Shown: positions 47,801-59,633 of the stretch, one piece after another
How positions within the stretch are numbered: the stretch's first letter is position 1
How the letters are laid out: the number at the start of each line of letters is the position of its first letter
Program-made: the position numbers and the translations under genes
Origin: Granulicella sp. L56
GTDB taxonomy: Bacteria; Acidobacteriota; Terriglobia; Terriglobales; Acidobacteriaceae
Assembly: GCF_009765835.1 (NCBI RefSeq)
Contig: NZ_LMUS01000001.1
Coordinates: forward strand, 858,198 to 922,197
Direction: 5' to 3'
Length of the DNA: 64,000 nucleotides
Notes under the pieces: generated by a model
What the model was told of the DNA's origin: nothing
Database searches by the model: none
The model's input: the letters and a program-made list of their open reading frames with translations, nothing else

Positions 47801-48705
47801 AAGTCGCACGCCTGGCTGAAGAGGCCAACGCTCTCCGCGCTGCCATGGCAGAGCTTGACGGACGGCTACGCACTCTGCGCCATGAAACGGAAGCACTCCG
47901 TGAACAGCGAGCAGGGCTGACTGCCCGCGCTGCGAAACTTGCCTCCGACATCGAGCACATCGAGGCCACTTGCCTCAATGACCTCGCGGTCGAAGCCGTA
48001 TCTCTTCGCGAAGATGCAGGCATCGTCCGCATCGAAGGCGATGCTCTCGCCACTGAAGAAGAAGAGTCCCGCGCCCTGAAGCAAAAGCTCGAAGCGATGG
48101 GCCCGGTCAACATGATGGCGCTCGAAGAGTACAACGAAACCACGCAACGGCATGGCTTCCTCGAAACTCAGCGCAAAGACCTGCTTGACTCCATCGAGAA
48201 CACTCAGGCCTCCATCAAAGAAATCGACGATGTTTCTCGCCTCAAGTTCGATGAGGCTTTCAAGATCATCAACGAGAACTTCGGCATTACCTTCACCAAG
48301 CTTTTTGGTGGCGGGCAGGCCTCGATGCGGCTCACCGACGCTGAAAACTCAGCGGAGAGCGGTATCGACATTCTCGCCTCACCTCCGGGCAAGAAGCTGC
48401 AAAATATTCTCTTGCTCTCGGGAGGCGAAAAAGCGCTGACTGCGCTCTCGCTGCTGGTAGGCATCTTCCAGTTCCAGCCCGCACCGTTCTGCATTCTCGA
48501 TGAAGTCGACGCACCGCTCGACGAGACCAACGTGGGCCGGTTCGCGAAGCTCATAGCCGACATGTCGACCACAACCCAGTTTGTTGTCATCACCCATAGC
48601 AAACGGACCATGTCGCAGGCCGACGTGATCTATGGTGTCACCATGCAGGAGCCGGGCGTCAGCAAGATCGTCAGCGTCAACCTGAACCGCCGCGCTGTGG
48701 CATGA
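44836..48705 (+). CDS. smc: Chromosome segregation protein SMC
   Basis: A 1289-residue SMC ATPase, about 100 residues longer than usual. The Walker A site is GPNGCGKS (35-42). Long coiled coils flank a hinge (~515-680; NPGLSGTTPVGTLADFLEVDGQYENVVDEFL). The C-terminal ABC signature LLSGGEKALTALSLL is followed by Walker B FCILDEVDAPLDETNV. A dense acidic/alanine insertion occupies residues ~92-183 in the N-terminal head, between SLTLVD and GELTITRRL. GTG start 44836. Dimers with ScpA/ScpB (not here) compact and segregate the chromosome. Confidence 0.95.
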   Translation: MPLLKLKKVQILGFKSFCDRTEVQLSGEGIAAIVGPNGCGKSNISDAITWVLGEQSAKSLRGIKMEDVIFAGTRDRKPTGMAEVSLTLVDPEVYDGASLGDEPEIAIDENLPGDWDEAGLRQQHAEETEDAVAEAQPGTVIEGEAKGPQIVAAATDADAEASAAANNVVLKIRRRKFGRAPIRAGELTITRRLFRSGDSEYLLNGKICRLRDIQDIFMGTGLGGESYAIIGQERIGQLLSSKPLDRRGIIEEAAGITRFKTKKRLAELRLESAKQNLSRVNDIFDEVTRQMTTLKRQAAKAERYGAFRDELRTRLRVVLASRMSQLDAEQAATTEKITALATQIDAQAATVEEMDAQHSEGIRTGYSLDQQIRETGGQANQSAVELERITARSAANADRIAELTGRLATGTDDLAQAREQLATLSGELEQHRSFLENATAESTGSREAAQLHQQQAQEAVRSLASAEQQAEQNRRTTMQLVQRIGQTRNEQSQAEASLAGLDREAERLLSESEVARQELETLGLQRGQVKLSFESVTERLKRLEAEIADLRLQIEARRAEESQNKRRGDQLRGEVASLDGRRSSLEALIREHSYSTDTVRNIFKHNASNPGLSGTTPVGTLADFLEVDGQYENVVDEFLRDELNYIVVKSWDAADAGMNLLKTDVSGRATFLVHPNDAQANFPFSEGMTSAAQTNTAGIEGVVPLKDCVRVLDGFGRSLEVILPKLREGYVAPDSYTARSLALSNPQSFFLSPTGETFHNVTVTGGRPRAQGPLALKRELTEVQQKIEKSEQELAQTDLLTADLQHQIADLNATIENKTNERREAERESANSGAALRQMETETARIERRLADWSLTSERNRDARNQKSDLISRRQQEAASFEAEHATLEASLSDLQAQLEELRGQREQLQQAAAAASADLAGLEERRRNAQANFDRTTRLYNGQNQRIQQLDQQLASAGSEKLRREEETAALATQHAELTELRATAVAEVARLAEEANALRAAMAELDGRLRTLRHETEALREQRAGLTARAAKLASDIEHIEATCLNDLAVEAVSLREDAGIVRIEGDALATEEEESRALKQKLEAMGPVNMMALEEYNETTQRHGFLETQRKDLLDSIENTQASIKEIDDVSRLKFDEAFKIINENFGITFTKLFGGGQASMRLTDAENSAESGIDILASPPGKKLQNILLLSGGEKALTALSLLVGIFQFQPAPFCILDEVDAPLDETNVGRFAKLIADMSTTTQFVVITHSKRTMSQADVIYGVTMQEPGVSKIVSVNLNRRAVA

Positions 48706-48724
48706 GGCATATAAAGTTTGCGCA

Positions 48725-48757
48725 GGTGGAGCGGGTTTCTGCCGCTCCGCCTTTTTT
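48725..48757 (+). terminator. Rho-independent terminator after smc
   Basis: GGTGGAGCGG pairs with CCGCTCCGCC (one G-T pair) around a 7-nt loop, followed by TTTTTT (48752-48757). It lies 20 bp after the smc stop. Confidence 0.85.
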
Positions 48758-48852
48758 CTGCTTCAGAGCGAAAACGCAAATCGGCCATGGACTGTCCTTG
48801 CACCGCTAAACATTCCCCACAAAAATCTGTATAAAACACTTACCCTAAAGTC

Positions 48853-49485
48853 ATGCTCCCGCTCACATTTGCCGCCCTCGCAATCCTGACTGGAGTACTG
48901 TTCCTGCTTCGGCTTCGATGGCTTCGGCTCTCTCAAAGAACGCGAACGACCCTCATTGGCTGTGCCGGTGCGGCGCTTATTCTCTACTCGTTGATCTTTA
49001 TTACGGGCTGGGATACTTCCTCCAACCACCTGAATGCAGCGATCTATTGGGCTGCAGTCGCGGGCTACGAGTTCTTTCTTTTACTCTTCACGCTTCTTCG
49101 TCCCCGCTGGCTCACTACGATCATTGCGGCCGTTCTCATGCTCCCTGTCCTCTCCGCCAGCCCCTTTCTTCCACTTGCCGAACTCTTCAACCCTGCACCC
49201 CATACGACCGTTTCCATTGGACCGAATTTCATCAGCGATCGCGTGGCATGGGGCACTGGAACCGGGCCCAACTCTGGCTTCGATCTCGTGATTTATTCCC
49301 AGCCCTCGTGGACTCACTTTCTTCGCCACCGTCGACAGGGCTCCCGCTATTTCAATGGACAATGCGATGCCTCGCGGGCCTATGCCACTCTTCAACCCGA
49401 CGGGAAACACGTTCTGATGTCATGTCCGGCGGCCCCAAATCAACAACCCGACGCCGCACGAAGCCTTGTAGTAAAGCTCTACTGA
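48853..49485 (+). CDS. Membrane protein of unknown function
   Basis: A 210-residue protein with about four membrane helices in the first 115 residues ([78 protein letters not shown]). An extracytoplasmic C-terminal domain follows, with two cysteines (GQCDAS, MSCPAA) that could pair. Unknown family. 44 bp upstream of purC on the same strand, so possibly co-transcribed. Confidence 0.65.
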   Translation: MLPLTFAALAILTGVLFLLRLRWLRLSQRTRTTLIGCAGAALILYSLIFITGWDTSSNHLNAAIYWAAVAGYEFFLLLFTLLRPRWLTTIIAAVLMLPVLSASPFLPLAELFNPAPHTTVSIGPNFISDRVAWGTGTGPNSGFDLVIYSQPSWTHFLRHRRQGSRYFNGQCDASRAYATLQPDGKHVLMSCPAAPNQQPDAARSLVVKLY

Positions 49486-49529
49486 AATTCCGCCTAAAAT
49501 CACTACAAAGGAGTGATACCGTCATCTCA

Positions 49530-50423
49530 ATGAGCCAAGCCCTTCTCCAGACCAGCCTCGGGGACCTTCCCCTTGTCGCGCGCGGCAAGGTCCGCGACAT
49601 CTATGACCTCGGCAGCCAGCAACTTCTTTTTGTCGCCACGGACCGCATCTCCGCCTTTGATCATGTGCTCGCCACGGGCATTACAGACAAAGGCCGTATC
49701 CTCACCCAACTCTCGCTGTTCTGGTTTGACTTGCTGAAGGACATCGTTAAAAACCACCTCATCACCGCAGATACCACACAGTTTCCCTCGTCCTGTCAGC
49801 CATACCTCGACCAGTTGACGGGGCGCAGCATGCTGGTGAAGCGCGCTGAGATGTTCCCTGTCGAGTGCGTTGTCCGCGGCTATATTTCGGGGTCCGGCTG
49901 GAAGGACTACCGACAGACCGGTTCCATCTGCGGCATCAAGCTCCCCACCGGTCTGCGCGAATCGGACAAGCTTCCCGAGCCTATCTTCACTCCTGCCGCA
50001 AAGAACAATGTCGGCCACGATGAAAATATCTCCTTCGAGAAGATGGTCGATACTATCGGCCAAAAAGCCGCCGAAGATCTGCGCTCCCTGACCCTAAAAA
50101 TCTATGAAAAGGCGAGCAAACACGCGGCCAGCCGGGGATTGATTCTTGCTGATACCAAATTTGAATTTGGGCTTATCAACGGCGAAATCACTCTCGCCGA
50201 CGAAGTTCTTACTCCCGACTCCTCGCGCTACTGGCCCGCTGAAACCTACAACCCGGGAGGTGCTCAGCCATCCTTCGACAAGCAATACGTCCGCGACTAC
50301 CTTGAGTCCATTCATTGGAACAAGCAGGCCCCAGCCCCGGGGCTGCCGCCCGAGGTGGTCGAAAAGACAAAAGCCAAATATCTCGAAGCCTTCCGCCTGA
50401 TTACCGGGCGCGCTGACCTATGA
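49530..50423 (+). CDS. purC: SAICAR synthetase
   Basis: A 297-residue phosphoribosylaminoimidazole-succinocarboxamide synthase, which joins CAIR and aspartate with ATP in purine synthesis. [27 protein letters not shown] (~19-45), [17 protein letters not shown] and [12 protein letters not shown] are family signatures; length matches the long (fungal/plant-like) form. ATG 49530 has AAAGGAG upstream. The TGA overlaps the cvpA ATG by four bases. Confidence 0.96.
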   Translation: MSQALLQTSLGDLPLVARGKVRDIYDLGSQQLLFVATDRISAFDHVLATGITDKGRILTQLSLFWFDLLKDIVKNHLITADTTQFPSSCQPYLDQLTGRSMLVKRAEMFPVECVVRGYISGSGWKDYRQTGSICGIKLPTGLRESDKLPEPIFTPAAKNNVGHDENISFEKMVDTIGQKAAEDLRSLTLKIYEKASKHAASRGLILADTKFEFGLINGEITLADEVLTPDSSRYWPAETYNPGGAQPSFDKQYVRDYLESIHWNKQAPAPGLPPEVVEKTKAKYLEAFRLITGRADL

Positions 50424-50962
50424 ATCTGAACTACTTTGACTGGATTTTGATCGCCATCCTGACCTGGTCCACCATCATGGCCTTTGTTCGGGGTCTCCTG
50501 CTCGAACTCTTCGGGTTGGGAGGTCTCATTGCCGGAATTCTGCTTGCCGCCTGGAATTACCCGGCGGTGGCGTCCGTCCTTGGACACGTCATTACAGAGA
50601 AAGCTGTCGCCAATGTCGTCGCCTTCCTGTTCATCGCCGTCGTCGTGATGATCCTGTGCGCTCTTGTCGGGAAAGCCCTCCATCACACCGCAAACGCTAT
50701 TGGGCTGGGTTTCTTCGACCGCCTGCTCGGGGCGGTTTTCGGCTATCTTCGGGGCTGCCTGCTCTGCGTGGCTATCCTGATGGCGGTTACGGCATTCCTT
50801 CCGCCGACGACGGCTGTCGCAAAATCTTCTTTAACTCCCTATTTCCTTGCCGGGGCTCATGCTGTATCCTTCGTTGTACCTCACGACCTTCGTCAGCTTA
50901 TTCTGAACGGCGCGGAACAACTCAAGCACACCGCACCCGATTGGATCAAACGGCACGAATAG
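50420..50962 (+). CDS. CvpA family membrane protein
   Basis: A 180-residue four-helix protein of the CvpA/colicin V production family. It begins [40 protein letters not shown], typical of CvpA. The family is linked to envelope integrity and biofilm, and its gene often sits beside purine genes, as here (overlap with purC). Confidence 0.85.
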   Translation: MNLNYFDWILIAILTWSTIMAFVRGLLLELFGLGGLIAGILLAAWNYPAVASVLGHVITEKAVANVVAFLFIAVVVMILCALVGKALHHTANAIGLGFFDRLLGAVFGYLRGCLLCVAILMAVTAFLPPTTAVAKSSLTPYFLAGAHAVSFVVPHDLRQLILNGAEQLKHTAPDWIKRHE

Positions 50963-51013
50963 AGTGACAATAAGACTGCACCACAATCTGGAACTGCAAG
51001 CGAGGACATTATC

Positions 51014-51292
51014 TTGAAGCGCGAAATGGACGGTCTCATCACGCAGATGCACAGTGCCGGCATCCCCTATGCGGACGCCATTCGCCAGTTCAAGAAGCGC
51101 TACATCCTCGAAGTCCTCGCGCATCACAAGGGCAACCAGTGCAAGGCCGCAGAAGAACTTGGCATGCACCGCAATACGCTCAGCCGCACCCTGGCCGAGC
51201 TCGATCTTGATACGGCTGCGATCCGTAATGGAATGCGCCGTCCCCCCAGCAGCGAGCGTCCCCGCATCCAAAGCATCGCCAGCGCCCGTTAG
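51014..51292 (+). CDS. Fis-type helix-turn-helix DNA-binding protein
   Basis: A 92-residue protein starting at TTG 51014 (GCGAGGA upstream; ATG 51026 is an alternative). A dimerisation helix (residues ~1-25) is followed by a Fis-type HTH (YILEVLAHHKGNQCKAAEELGMHRNTLSRTLAELDL, ~30-66) as in the C-terminus of NtrC-type activators. The tail is Pro/Arg-rich. Stand-alone Fis-like proteins act as nucleoid or promoter-bending factors. 27 bp before the secretin gene, so it may regulate or be co-transcribed with it. Confidence 0.8.
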   Translation: MKREMDGLITQMHSAGIPYADAIRQFKKRYILEVLAHHKGNQCKAAEELGMHRNTLSRTLAELDLDTAAIRNGMRRPPSSERPRIQSIASAR

Positions 51293-51319
51293 CCGTTGGC
51301 CCCGTCTAACCAGCAGTAG

Positions 51320-53242
51320 ATGATCTCTCCTCTCCAGTCACGGCTTACGGCAATTACATGTGGCACAACGGCCTGTGTACTCCTTGGCCTCTCTCTTACA
51401 GGCCTGGCGCAGACTTCGTCCGACAAACCCGCGCACCCCCCGGCTCTCTCGACGCCGAGTAAAACTCAGGTCCGCCAGGCGGAAGAAGCCTACCTTGCGG
51501 GCGCACGCCTGCTCGAACGCAATGATCTCACCGCTGCCCTGAAGCAGTTTGAGAAGGCGGCAAAGCTTAACCCCGACAACAATGACTATGCCGTAGCGGC
51601 TACGCTTGCCCGCGAGCATCGCGTCACGGAATTAGTACAAGAAGCAGCGAAAGCCCATCTCCTTGGGCAAGCGATGAAAGCGGAGACGCTGCTGGCAGAG
51701 GCCCGGCTGCTCGACCCGGAGAATCGCATCGTCACCCAGCATCAAGACGCCGGTGCTCTCCCGGTCACGTTCCATCCGGAGGTGGAGCCCTGGATCAAGG
51801 AGGCCGCCTCTATCGCTGGACCTATTGTGTTGCAGCCTGCTTCGGGAGTGAAGAGCTTCCACATTCAAGCCGATAGCGAGGCCGTTCTACAGCAGGTGAT
51901 GTCCAGCTACGGGATTCGCCCGGTCTTCGACGACTCGCTCCCCCATCAAGTCATCCACTTCAATCTCGAATCGGTTCCTTATGAACAGGCTGTTCGGGTT
52001 CTCTTTGAGATGTGCGGTCTTTTCGCTGTTCCTCTGGACGCCAAAAGTATTCTGATCGCCAAAGATACCCCGGAGAATCGGGAGCGGCTGGAACGCCAAC
52101 TGCAAGAGACAATCAGCATTCCTGGCATGACTCCGACAGATATTAATGACCTGGGGAATGTCCTACGCAATGTTTTTGAGATAAAGCAGTTGACGATTGA
52201 AAAAGGCCTTGGCGACCTCGTGCTTCGCGCTCCAGAAGACACTTTGAAGGCGGTAAATCTTACCCTTGCCGATCTGATCGATGGCGGCAGTCAGATCATG
52301 ATAGAGGTTAAGTTCTATTCCATCGACAAGACGCGTCAGCGCAATATCGGGCTTCAAATGCCCCAGCAACTAGGGCTCTATAGTGTCGCAGGAGAGGCGT
52401 CCAATATCGTCAGCCAGAACCAGACGCTGGTCAACCAGGCCATTGCGGAGGGCCTGGTCCCGTCAGGAGCGAGCAATGTAGAGATTGCGCTTGCCCTCAT
52501 CGGCTCTGGCCTCGTACAGAGTTCGCTGCTCTCCTCGACGCTTGGAATATTCGGAGGCGGACTTACCCAGGCCGGTGTCACCGCCGACGTCTTCCCGACT
52601 TTGAATCTCGCACTCAATTCGAGCGACAGCCGTGCGCTGGATGATATACAGGTTCGTGTCGGCGACGGTCAGACCGCTGATTTTCGCGTCGGGACTCGCT
52701 ATCCCATCACTACGTCTACCTATAGTACCGGCGCAGCTGCAAGCTCAGCCTCTCTTGCCGGAGTCACCGTCAATGGGGTGAGCGCCGCCAGTCTGCTCGC
52801 GCAGTTGACTGGTAGCTCCACCGGCGTGACGATTCCACAGATTCAATATGAAGATCTGGGCCTGACCCTCAAGGCCATACCCACCGTACAGAAATCAGGC
52901 ACCGTCAGAATGCACATCGAACTTAAGATCGAAGCGTTGACGGGCACGGCCCTGAACAATATCCCTATCCTCGCCAGCCGTCAGTTTTCTTCAGACATCA
53001 CAGTCACTGACGGAAAAGCCGCCTTGTTCGTTAGTTCATTGAGTAAAACAGAGTCTGCCGCTGTCAGCGGTCTTCCCGGGCTTGGCGAGTTGCCCGGTTT
53101 TCAGACTGCTACTGCCGATAAAGTTGCCGAAACCGACTCCAGTGATCTGGTGCTGCTGATAACACCGCATGTTATTCGTCGACGTCCCAATATCATTGCC
53201 GGTCCGCGTATCGCGCTCAATTTGCCTCAGCAGCCAGATTAG
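51320..53242 (+). CDS. TPR-containing secretin (GspD/PilQ-like)
   Basis: A 640-residue outer-membrane secretin. Signal peptide residues 1-31; TPR-like repeat ~45-130 (AEEAYLAGARLLERNDLTAALKQFEKAAKLNPDN); an N-domain ~165-260 (VPYEQAVRVLFEMCGLFAVPLDAKSILIA); the secretin barrel ~300-625 with DIQVRVGDGQTADFRVGTRYPI, GLTLKAIPTV and the terminal SSDLVLLITPHVIRRRP. It forms a gated pore for type II secretion or type IV pili. No other gsp/pil genes are nearby, though a prepilin peptidase is at 18804. Its 3' end overlaps the convergent kinase by 26 bp. Confidence 0.85.
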   Translation: MISPLQSRLTAITCGTTACVLLGLSLTGLAQTSSDKPAHPPALSTPSKTQVRQAEEAYLAGARLLERNDLTAALKQFEKAAKLNPDNNDYAVAATLAREHRVTELVQEAAKAHLLGQAMKAETLLAEARLLDPENRIVTQHQDAGALPVTFHPEVEPWIKEAASIAGPIVLQPASGVKSFHIQADSEAVLQQVMSSYGIRPVFDDSLPHQVIHFNLESVPYEQAVRVLFEMCGLFAVPLDAKSILIAKDTPENRERLERQLQETISIPGMTPTDINDLGNVLRNVFEIKQLTIEKGLGDLVLRAPEDTLKAVNLTLADLIDGGSQIMIEVKFYSIDKTRQRNIGLQMPQQLGLYSVAGEASNIVSQNQTLVNQAIAEGLVPSGASNVEIALALIGSGLVQSSLLSSTLGIFGGGLTQAGVTADVFPTLNLALNSSDSRALDDIQVRVGDGQTADFRVGTRYPITTSTYSTGAAASSASLAGVTVNGVSAASLLAQLTGSSTGVTIPQIQYEDLGLTLKAIPTVQKSGTVRMHIELKIEALTGTALNNIPILASRQFSSDITVTDGKAALFVSSLSKTESAAVSGLPGLGELPGFQTATADKVAETDSSDLVLLITPHVIRRRPNIIAGPRIALNLPQQPD

Positions 53243-54677
53243 GGCCGCCATCGACTGGGAGCCACACAGTAAAAACCGTGCTATGGCTCTCTCCGCGTCG
53301 CGTCCTCGCTCTGATATGCCCGTTGTGCTTTTCCACGATGCCTTTGCTCACCCATAAGCCCAAGCCCGTCCCCATCAACTCTTTCGTCGTCTGAAATGGC
53401 TCAAACAGATGTTGCACCATCTCCGGGCTGATTCCCTCCCCCGTATCCGCCACTGTAAGCCGCATCCCCTTCTGGCCACTCACCCAGTTGGTCTGCCGAT
53501 GCAGCCGGACCAATAGGCGGCCACCCTCGCTCATAGCGTCCAGCGCGTTGCGCAACAGATTATTAAAAACCTGCCTGATCTCGCCTTCCAGGCACAGCAC
53601 TGGTGGCGAATCGGCCAGTTTTATTTCCACGCTCAGTCGTCGAACTAACAGCCGCCCCGTGTAAAGAGTCATCACAGTTCGCAGCAGATCGGCCAAATCC
53701 ACCTGAACAGGCTTGCTCTGCTGTCGATGAAAACGAAGCGTCTGCAAGGTGATCTCGGTGACCCGCGCCAGCTCTTGCTGTGCGATCAGAGCATACTCTT
53801 TCATCTCTTCCATCGAATCCGACTTCTGCACCAGATAGAGCAGGTTAGTAATCGACTCCAGCGGGTTGTTGATTTCGTGTGCGATCGACGATGCGAGTTG
53901 CCCTACCGCTGCCAGCTTCTCCGACTTGCGCAATGCCTCATCCTGCAGCCGCGCCTGGGTCACATCTGTATTGACGGCAACGCCACCCGTGATCTTGCCA
54001 CCCTGCAAAACAGGCGCCGCCACGCTTTGAATCCAGCGGCCTGGCGTCCGCACGGTTTCGGTTGAAGCCTCACCAGCCAAAGCGCCTTCTAATGTCTTCA
54101 GCTCCGCAGGAAAACGTTCGCCGCTCATCGTCCGCGCCCAGCGATTGGTTCGCATCTTTCCATCCGGCGTGGCAATGTAAACGCCATGCGGCATGCTTTC
54201 AATGACCGCATTCAACTCCGCCGTCCGCTGCTCCGCCAGCTCACGGGCTTTCCGCAGATCTTCCTCTTGCTGCCTCGAAGAGGTCACATCGCTAAACGTC
54301 ACCACGATCCCCAGCACTTCTCCCTCAACCGAGACCGGATGTGCCGACATCTCCACAACAAATGTGCTTCCATCTTTGCGGAACATGGTGTCCGAGAGAT
54401 TGCTCAATGGTGTGTTGCGACGCAAGGCATCGTAAATCGGACACTCGCCTACAGGAAAACGACCTGCCTCCGAATCGTGATGATGCACCAACTCATGAAT
54501 ATCCCCTCCCAACAATTCTTCGCTCTCAAATCCCATGATCTTCGTCGCCATGCGGTTGACGAAGGTACACCTTCCTTCCAGATCCAGGCCCCAGATACCC
54601 TCTCCCGCCGAATCCAGAACGGCCTGCCATTGCCGCATCTGCCTCTGATCCTCCGATGTTATTGCCATCTGCCCCAT
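53217..54677 (-). CDS. PAS-domain sensor histidine kinase
   Basis: A 486-residue soluble kinase. PAS domain 1 (~12-135; AVLDSAGEGIWGLDLEGRCTFVNRMATKIMGF) and a second PAS-like domain (~150-250; IESMPHGVYIATPDGKMRTNRW) are joined by a coiled coil. The H-box is KLAAVGQLASSIAHEINNPLESI with the phosphorylated His in AHEINNP, followed by N-box RQVFNNLLRNALDAM and G-boxes TVADTGEGI and GTGLGLWVSKGI. No membrane segments, so it senses something internal. No response regulator gene is adjacent. The 3' end overlaps the secretin gene on the other strand. Confidence 0.9.
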   Translation of the reverse strand: MGQMAITSEDQRQMRQWQAVLDSAGEGIWGLDLEGRCTFVNRMATKIMGFESEELLGGDIHELVHHHDSEAGRFPVGECPIYDALRRNTPLSNLSDTMFRKDGSTFVVEMSAHPVSVEGEVLGIVVTFSDVTSSRQQEEDLRKARELAEQRTAELNAVIESMPHGVYIATPDGKMRTNRWARTMSGERFPAELKTLEGALAGEASTETVRTPGRWIQSVAAPVLQGGKITGGVAVNTDVTQARLQDEALRKSEKLAAVGQLASSIAHEINNPLESITNLLYLVQKSDSMEEMKEYALIAQQELARVTEITLQTLRFHRQQSKPVQVDLADLLRTVMTLYTGRLLVRRLSVEIKLADSPPVLCLEGEIRQVFNNLLRNALDAMSEGGRLLVRLHRQTNWVSGQKGMRLTVADTGEGISPEMVQHLFEPFQTTKELMGTGLGLWVSKGIVEKHNGHIRARTRRGESHSTVFTVWLPVDGGPNLAAEAN

Positions 54678-54821
54678 CCCATAAATACTTCTTTAGTCGC
54701 TCCCGTCTCCAGTTCAGATGCAAAACTGTTCATATTCGGCCACCTAGCTTTTTTCTCCAAGTCGAATCGGCCAACGCGTTGACCACAGGCAGCCTCCCCC
54801 GCTATACTCAAACTTGTGAGA

Positions 54822-54896
54822 GCGGGAGTAGCTCAGTGGTAGAGTGCTTCCTTGCCAAGGAAGATGTCGCCGGTTCGACCCCGGTCTCCCGCTCCA
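54822..54896 (+). tRNA. tRNA-Gly (anticodon GCC)
   Basis: A 75-nt cloverleaf with encoded CCA. Acceptor GCGGGAG pairs with CTCCCGC. Anticodon stem CTTCC/GGAAG encloses loop TTGCCAA with anticodon GCC. T-arm CCGGTTCGACCCCGG. It precedes tRNA-Cys by 72 bp on the same strand. Confidence 0.96.
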
Positions 54897-54968
54897 AAAT
54901 AAGCCCTGTCTGCGGTACACTTCACCTACAATTCAGCGGGCTGCAATAATTCGGATAGCCCACCTCGA

Positions 54969-55043
54969 GGCGCGGTACCCAAGTGGTAAGGGAGAGGTCT
55001 GCAAAACCTTTATGCGTCGGTTCGATCCCGACCCGCGCCTCCA
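54969..55043 (+). tRNA. tRNA-Cys (anticodon GCA)
   Basis: A 75-nt cloverleaf with encoded CCA. Acceptor GGCGCGG pairs with CCGCGCC. Anticodon loop CTGCAAA gives anticodon GCA. T-arm TCGGTTCGATCCCGA. Probably transcribed with tRNA-Gly; the terminator at 55062 follows. Confidence 0.96.
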
Positions 55044-55061
55044 AAGTTTCAGCAAGATAGA

Positions 55062-55086
55062 AGCCCTCCAAATTGGAGGGCTTTTG
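55062..55086 (+). terminator. Rho-independent terminator after the tRNA pair
   Basis: AGCCCTCC-AAATT-GGAGGGCT followed by TTTGT. Eight-pair stem, 18 bp after tRNA-Cys. Confidence 0.85.
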
Positions 55087-55359
55087 TACTGTGGTGGAAA
55101 CTGTGGGGAGTATCGAGCTTTTAGATGTGCTCCAATATCCGCAAACAAATAGAGTCTCTGGAAGATTGAGCTGCCCTGACACTTGCGGACAGTCATCACG
55201 AACCAGCGGGTCCGTCGCGATAGAGCTGCGTGGAGGACTGCCTTGGCCTGGCATTGCTTTTCCGAAAGCAGAAACGGCTCGCACCTCGACCTGGCCTGGG
55301 ATAACCCGGGTGTCAGGTCGAGGTTGAGCTGTGTAAGGTTCCCAGCCTACCTTCCGAGA
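55087..55359. other. Gap before katG 3' end, with long inverted repeat
   Basis: No gene. An inverted repeat CCTCGACCTG (55284-55293) / CAGGTCGAGG (55314-55323), with an inner CTGGG/CCCGG arm, is a probable terminator for katG read from the right, or a repeat copy. The rest is featureless; frames in it have no ribosome-binding sites. Confidence 0.5.
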
Positions 55360-58666
<3,307 letters not shown>

Positions 58667-58844
58667 GGCAATCGAATAAGCCGCAGCCTAACTACGGCAG
58701 ATCACGATGCCGACTCTGAGATCAAAATTTTGCTCGATCCGATGATCGAGACGATGTGCAAGACAGGCATGGAGATGCAGTGGTGGTAAAGGAGACATCA
58801 CTGGCGGATGATGCGGAACGATATCGAGTATTAAGGCGTGGGGG

Positions 58845-59633
58845 TTATGGGTCGCGGTATTCGCGGCGCTTGAGTTCGCGGAGTGCCTGGTCGTGTCCTT
58901 GAAGAGCAGCCTGACGAGTCCAGTGGCGGGACTGAGTGTAGTCGTGCTCTACACCCTGGCCGATGGCGTAGAGGTGGCCCATCTGGAACTGGGCCTCGGC
59001 GTTGCCGTGATCGGCGGCCTTGCGATACCACGCGGCAGCCTGCGCGTAGCTGAGTGGGACGCCTTGGCCGGTGTAGTAAAGGTCGGCTAGCTTCTGCTGG
59101 GCTTCGGGAAAATTTTGGGTGGCGGCCAGCCGATACCAGTGGGCAGCTTCGGCATCGCTTTGCGGGACCCCTTCCCCTTTTCGATACATGAGGCCGAGGT
59201 TGTATTGCGCCCAGGCAAGGTTACTGTGGGCAGCGCGCTGGCACCATGCAAAAGCTTCAGTAAAGTTGTTGGCTGCGTAATAACGGAAGCTGAGGTTGGC
59301 CTGCGCGTAGGCGTGGCCCTGTTCAGCGGCCTTGCACTCCCAGTAGGCCGCCTGGGTGTCGTCTTGCGGCACGCCCTGCGCCGCGTCGTACATCGTGCTG
59401 AGGAGATACTGCGACTCGGCGTGTCCTTGCTCGGCGGCGAGTCGGAAACTGGCCGCGGCTTCGATGAAGTTGTGGACGTTGTAGTCGGCTACGGCCTGCC
59501 GGTAGTGCGGGTTAGAGGCTACGTTAGCGGCGTCGCGGCGGCCGCGGGCGATGATGCTGGAGCGCGTGGAATGGAGCGACAGCGCGCCGACGGCAGGAAT
59601 GTGCTGCAGGCCGCCTTTGAATTTATCTTCCAT
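58845..59633 (-). CDS. Sel1-repeat protein
   Basis: A 262-residue protein of Sel1-like (SLR) helical repeats: at least five units of the A..YWY..AA..G.A.AQ..LG..Y..G.GV pattern (for example AQYNLGLMYRKGEGVPQSDAEAAHWYRLAA). No signal peptide; it begins MEDKFKGG at ATG 59633, overlapping the stop of the J-domain gene by 11 bp. Sel1 proteins act as scaffolds. Coupled to a J-domain protein, it may be a client-recruiting partner of a chaperone. Confidence 0.85.
   Translation of the reverse strand: MEDKFKGGLQHIPAVGALSLHSTRSSIIARGRRDAANVASNPHYRQAVADYNVHNFIEAAASFRLAAEQGHAESQYLLSTMYDAAQGVPQDDTQAAYWECKAAEQGHAYAQANLSFRYYAANNFTEAFAWCQRAAHSNLAWAQYNLGLMYRKGEGVPQSDAEAAHWYRLAATQNFPEAQQKLADLYYTGQGVPLSYAQAAAWYRKAADHGNAEAQFQMGHLYAIGQGVEHDYTQSRHWTRQAALQGHDQALRELKRREYRDP

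Noticed and set aside
58667..58844. Possible gene remnant after oxyR
   Set aside because: One frame gives a short peptide ending MEMQWW before a stop, but it is under 30 codons with no start signal or known family.
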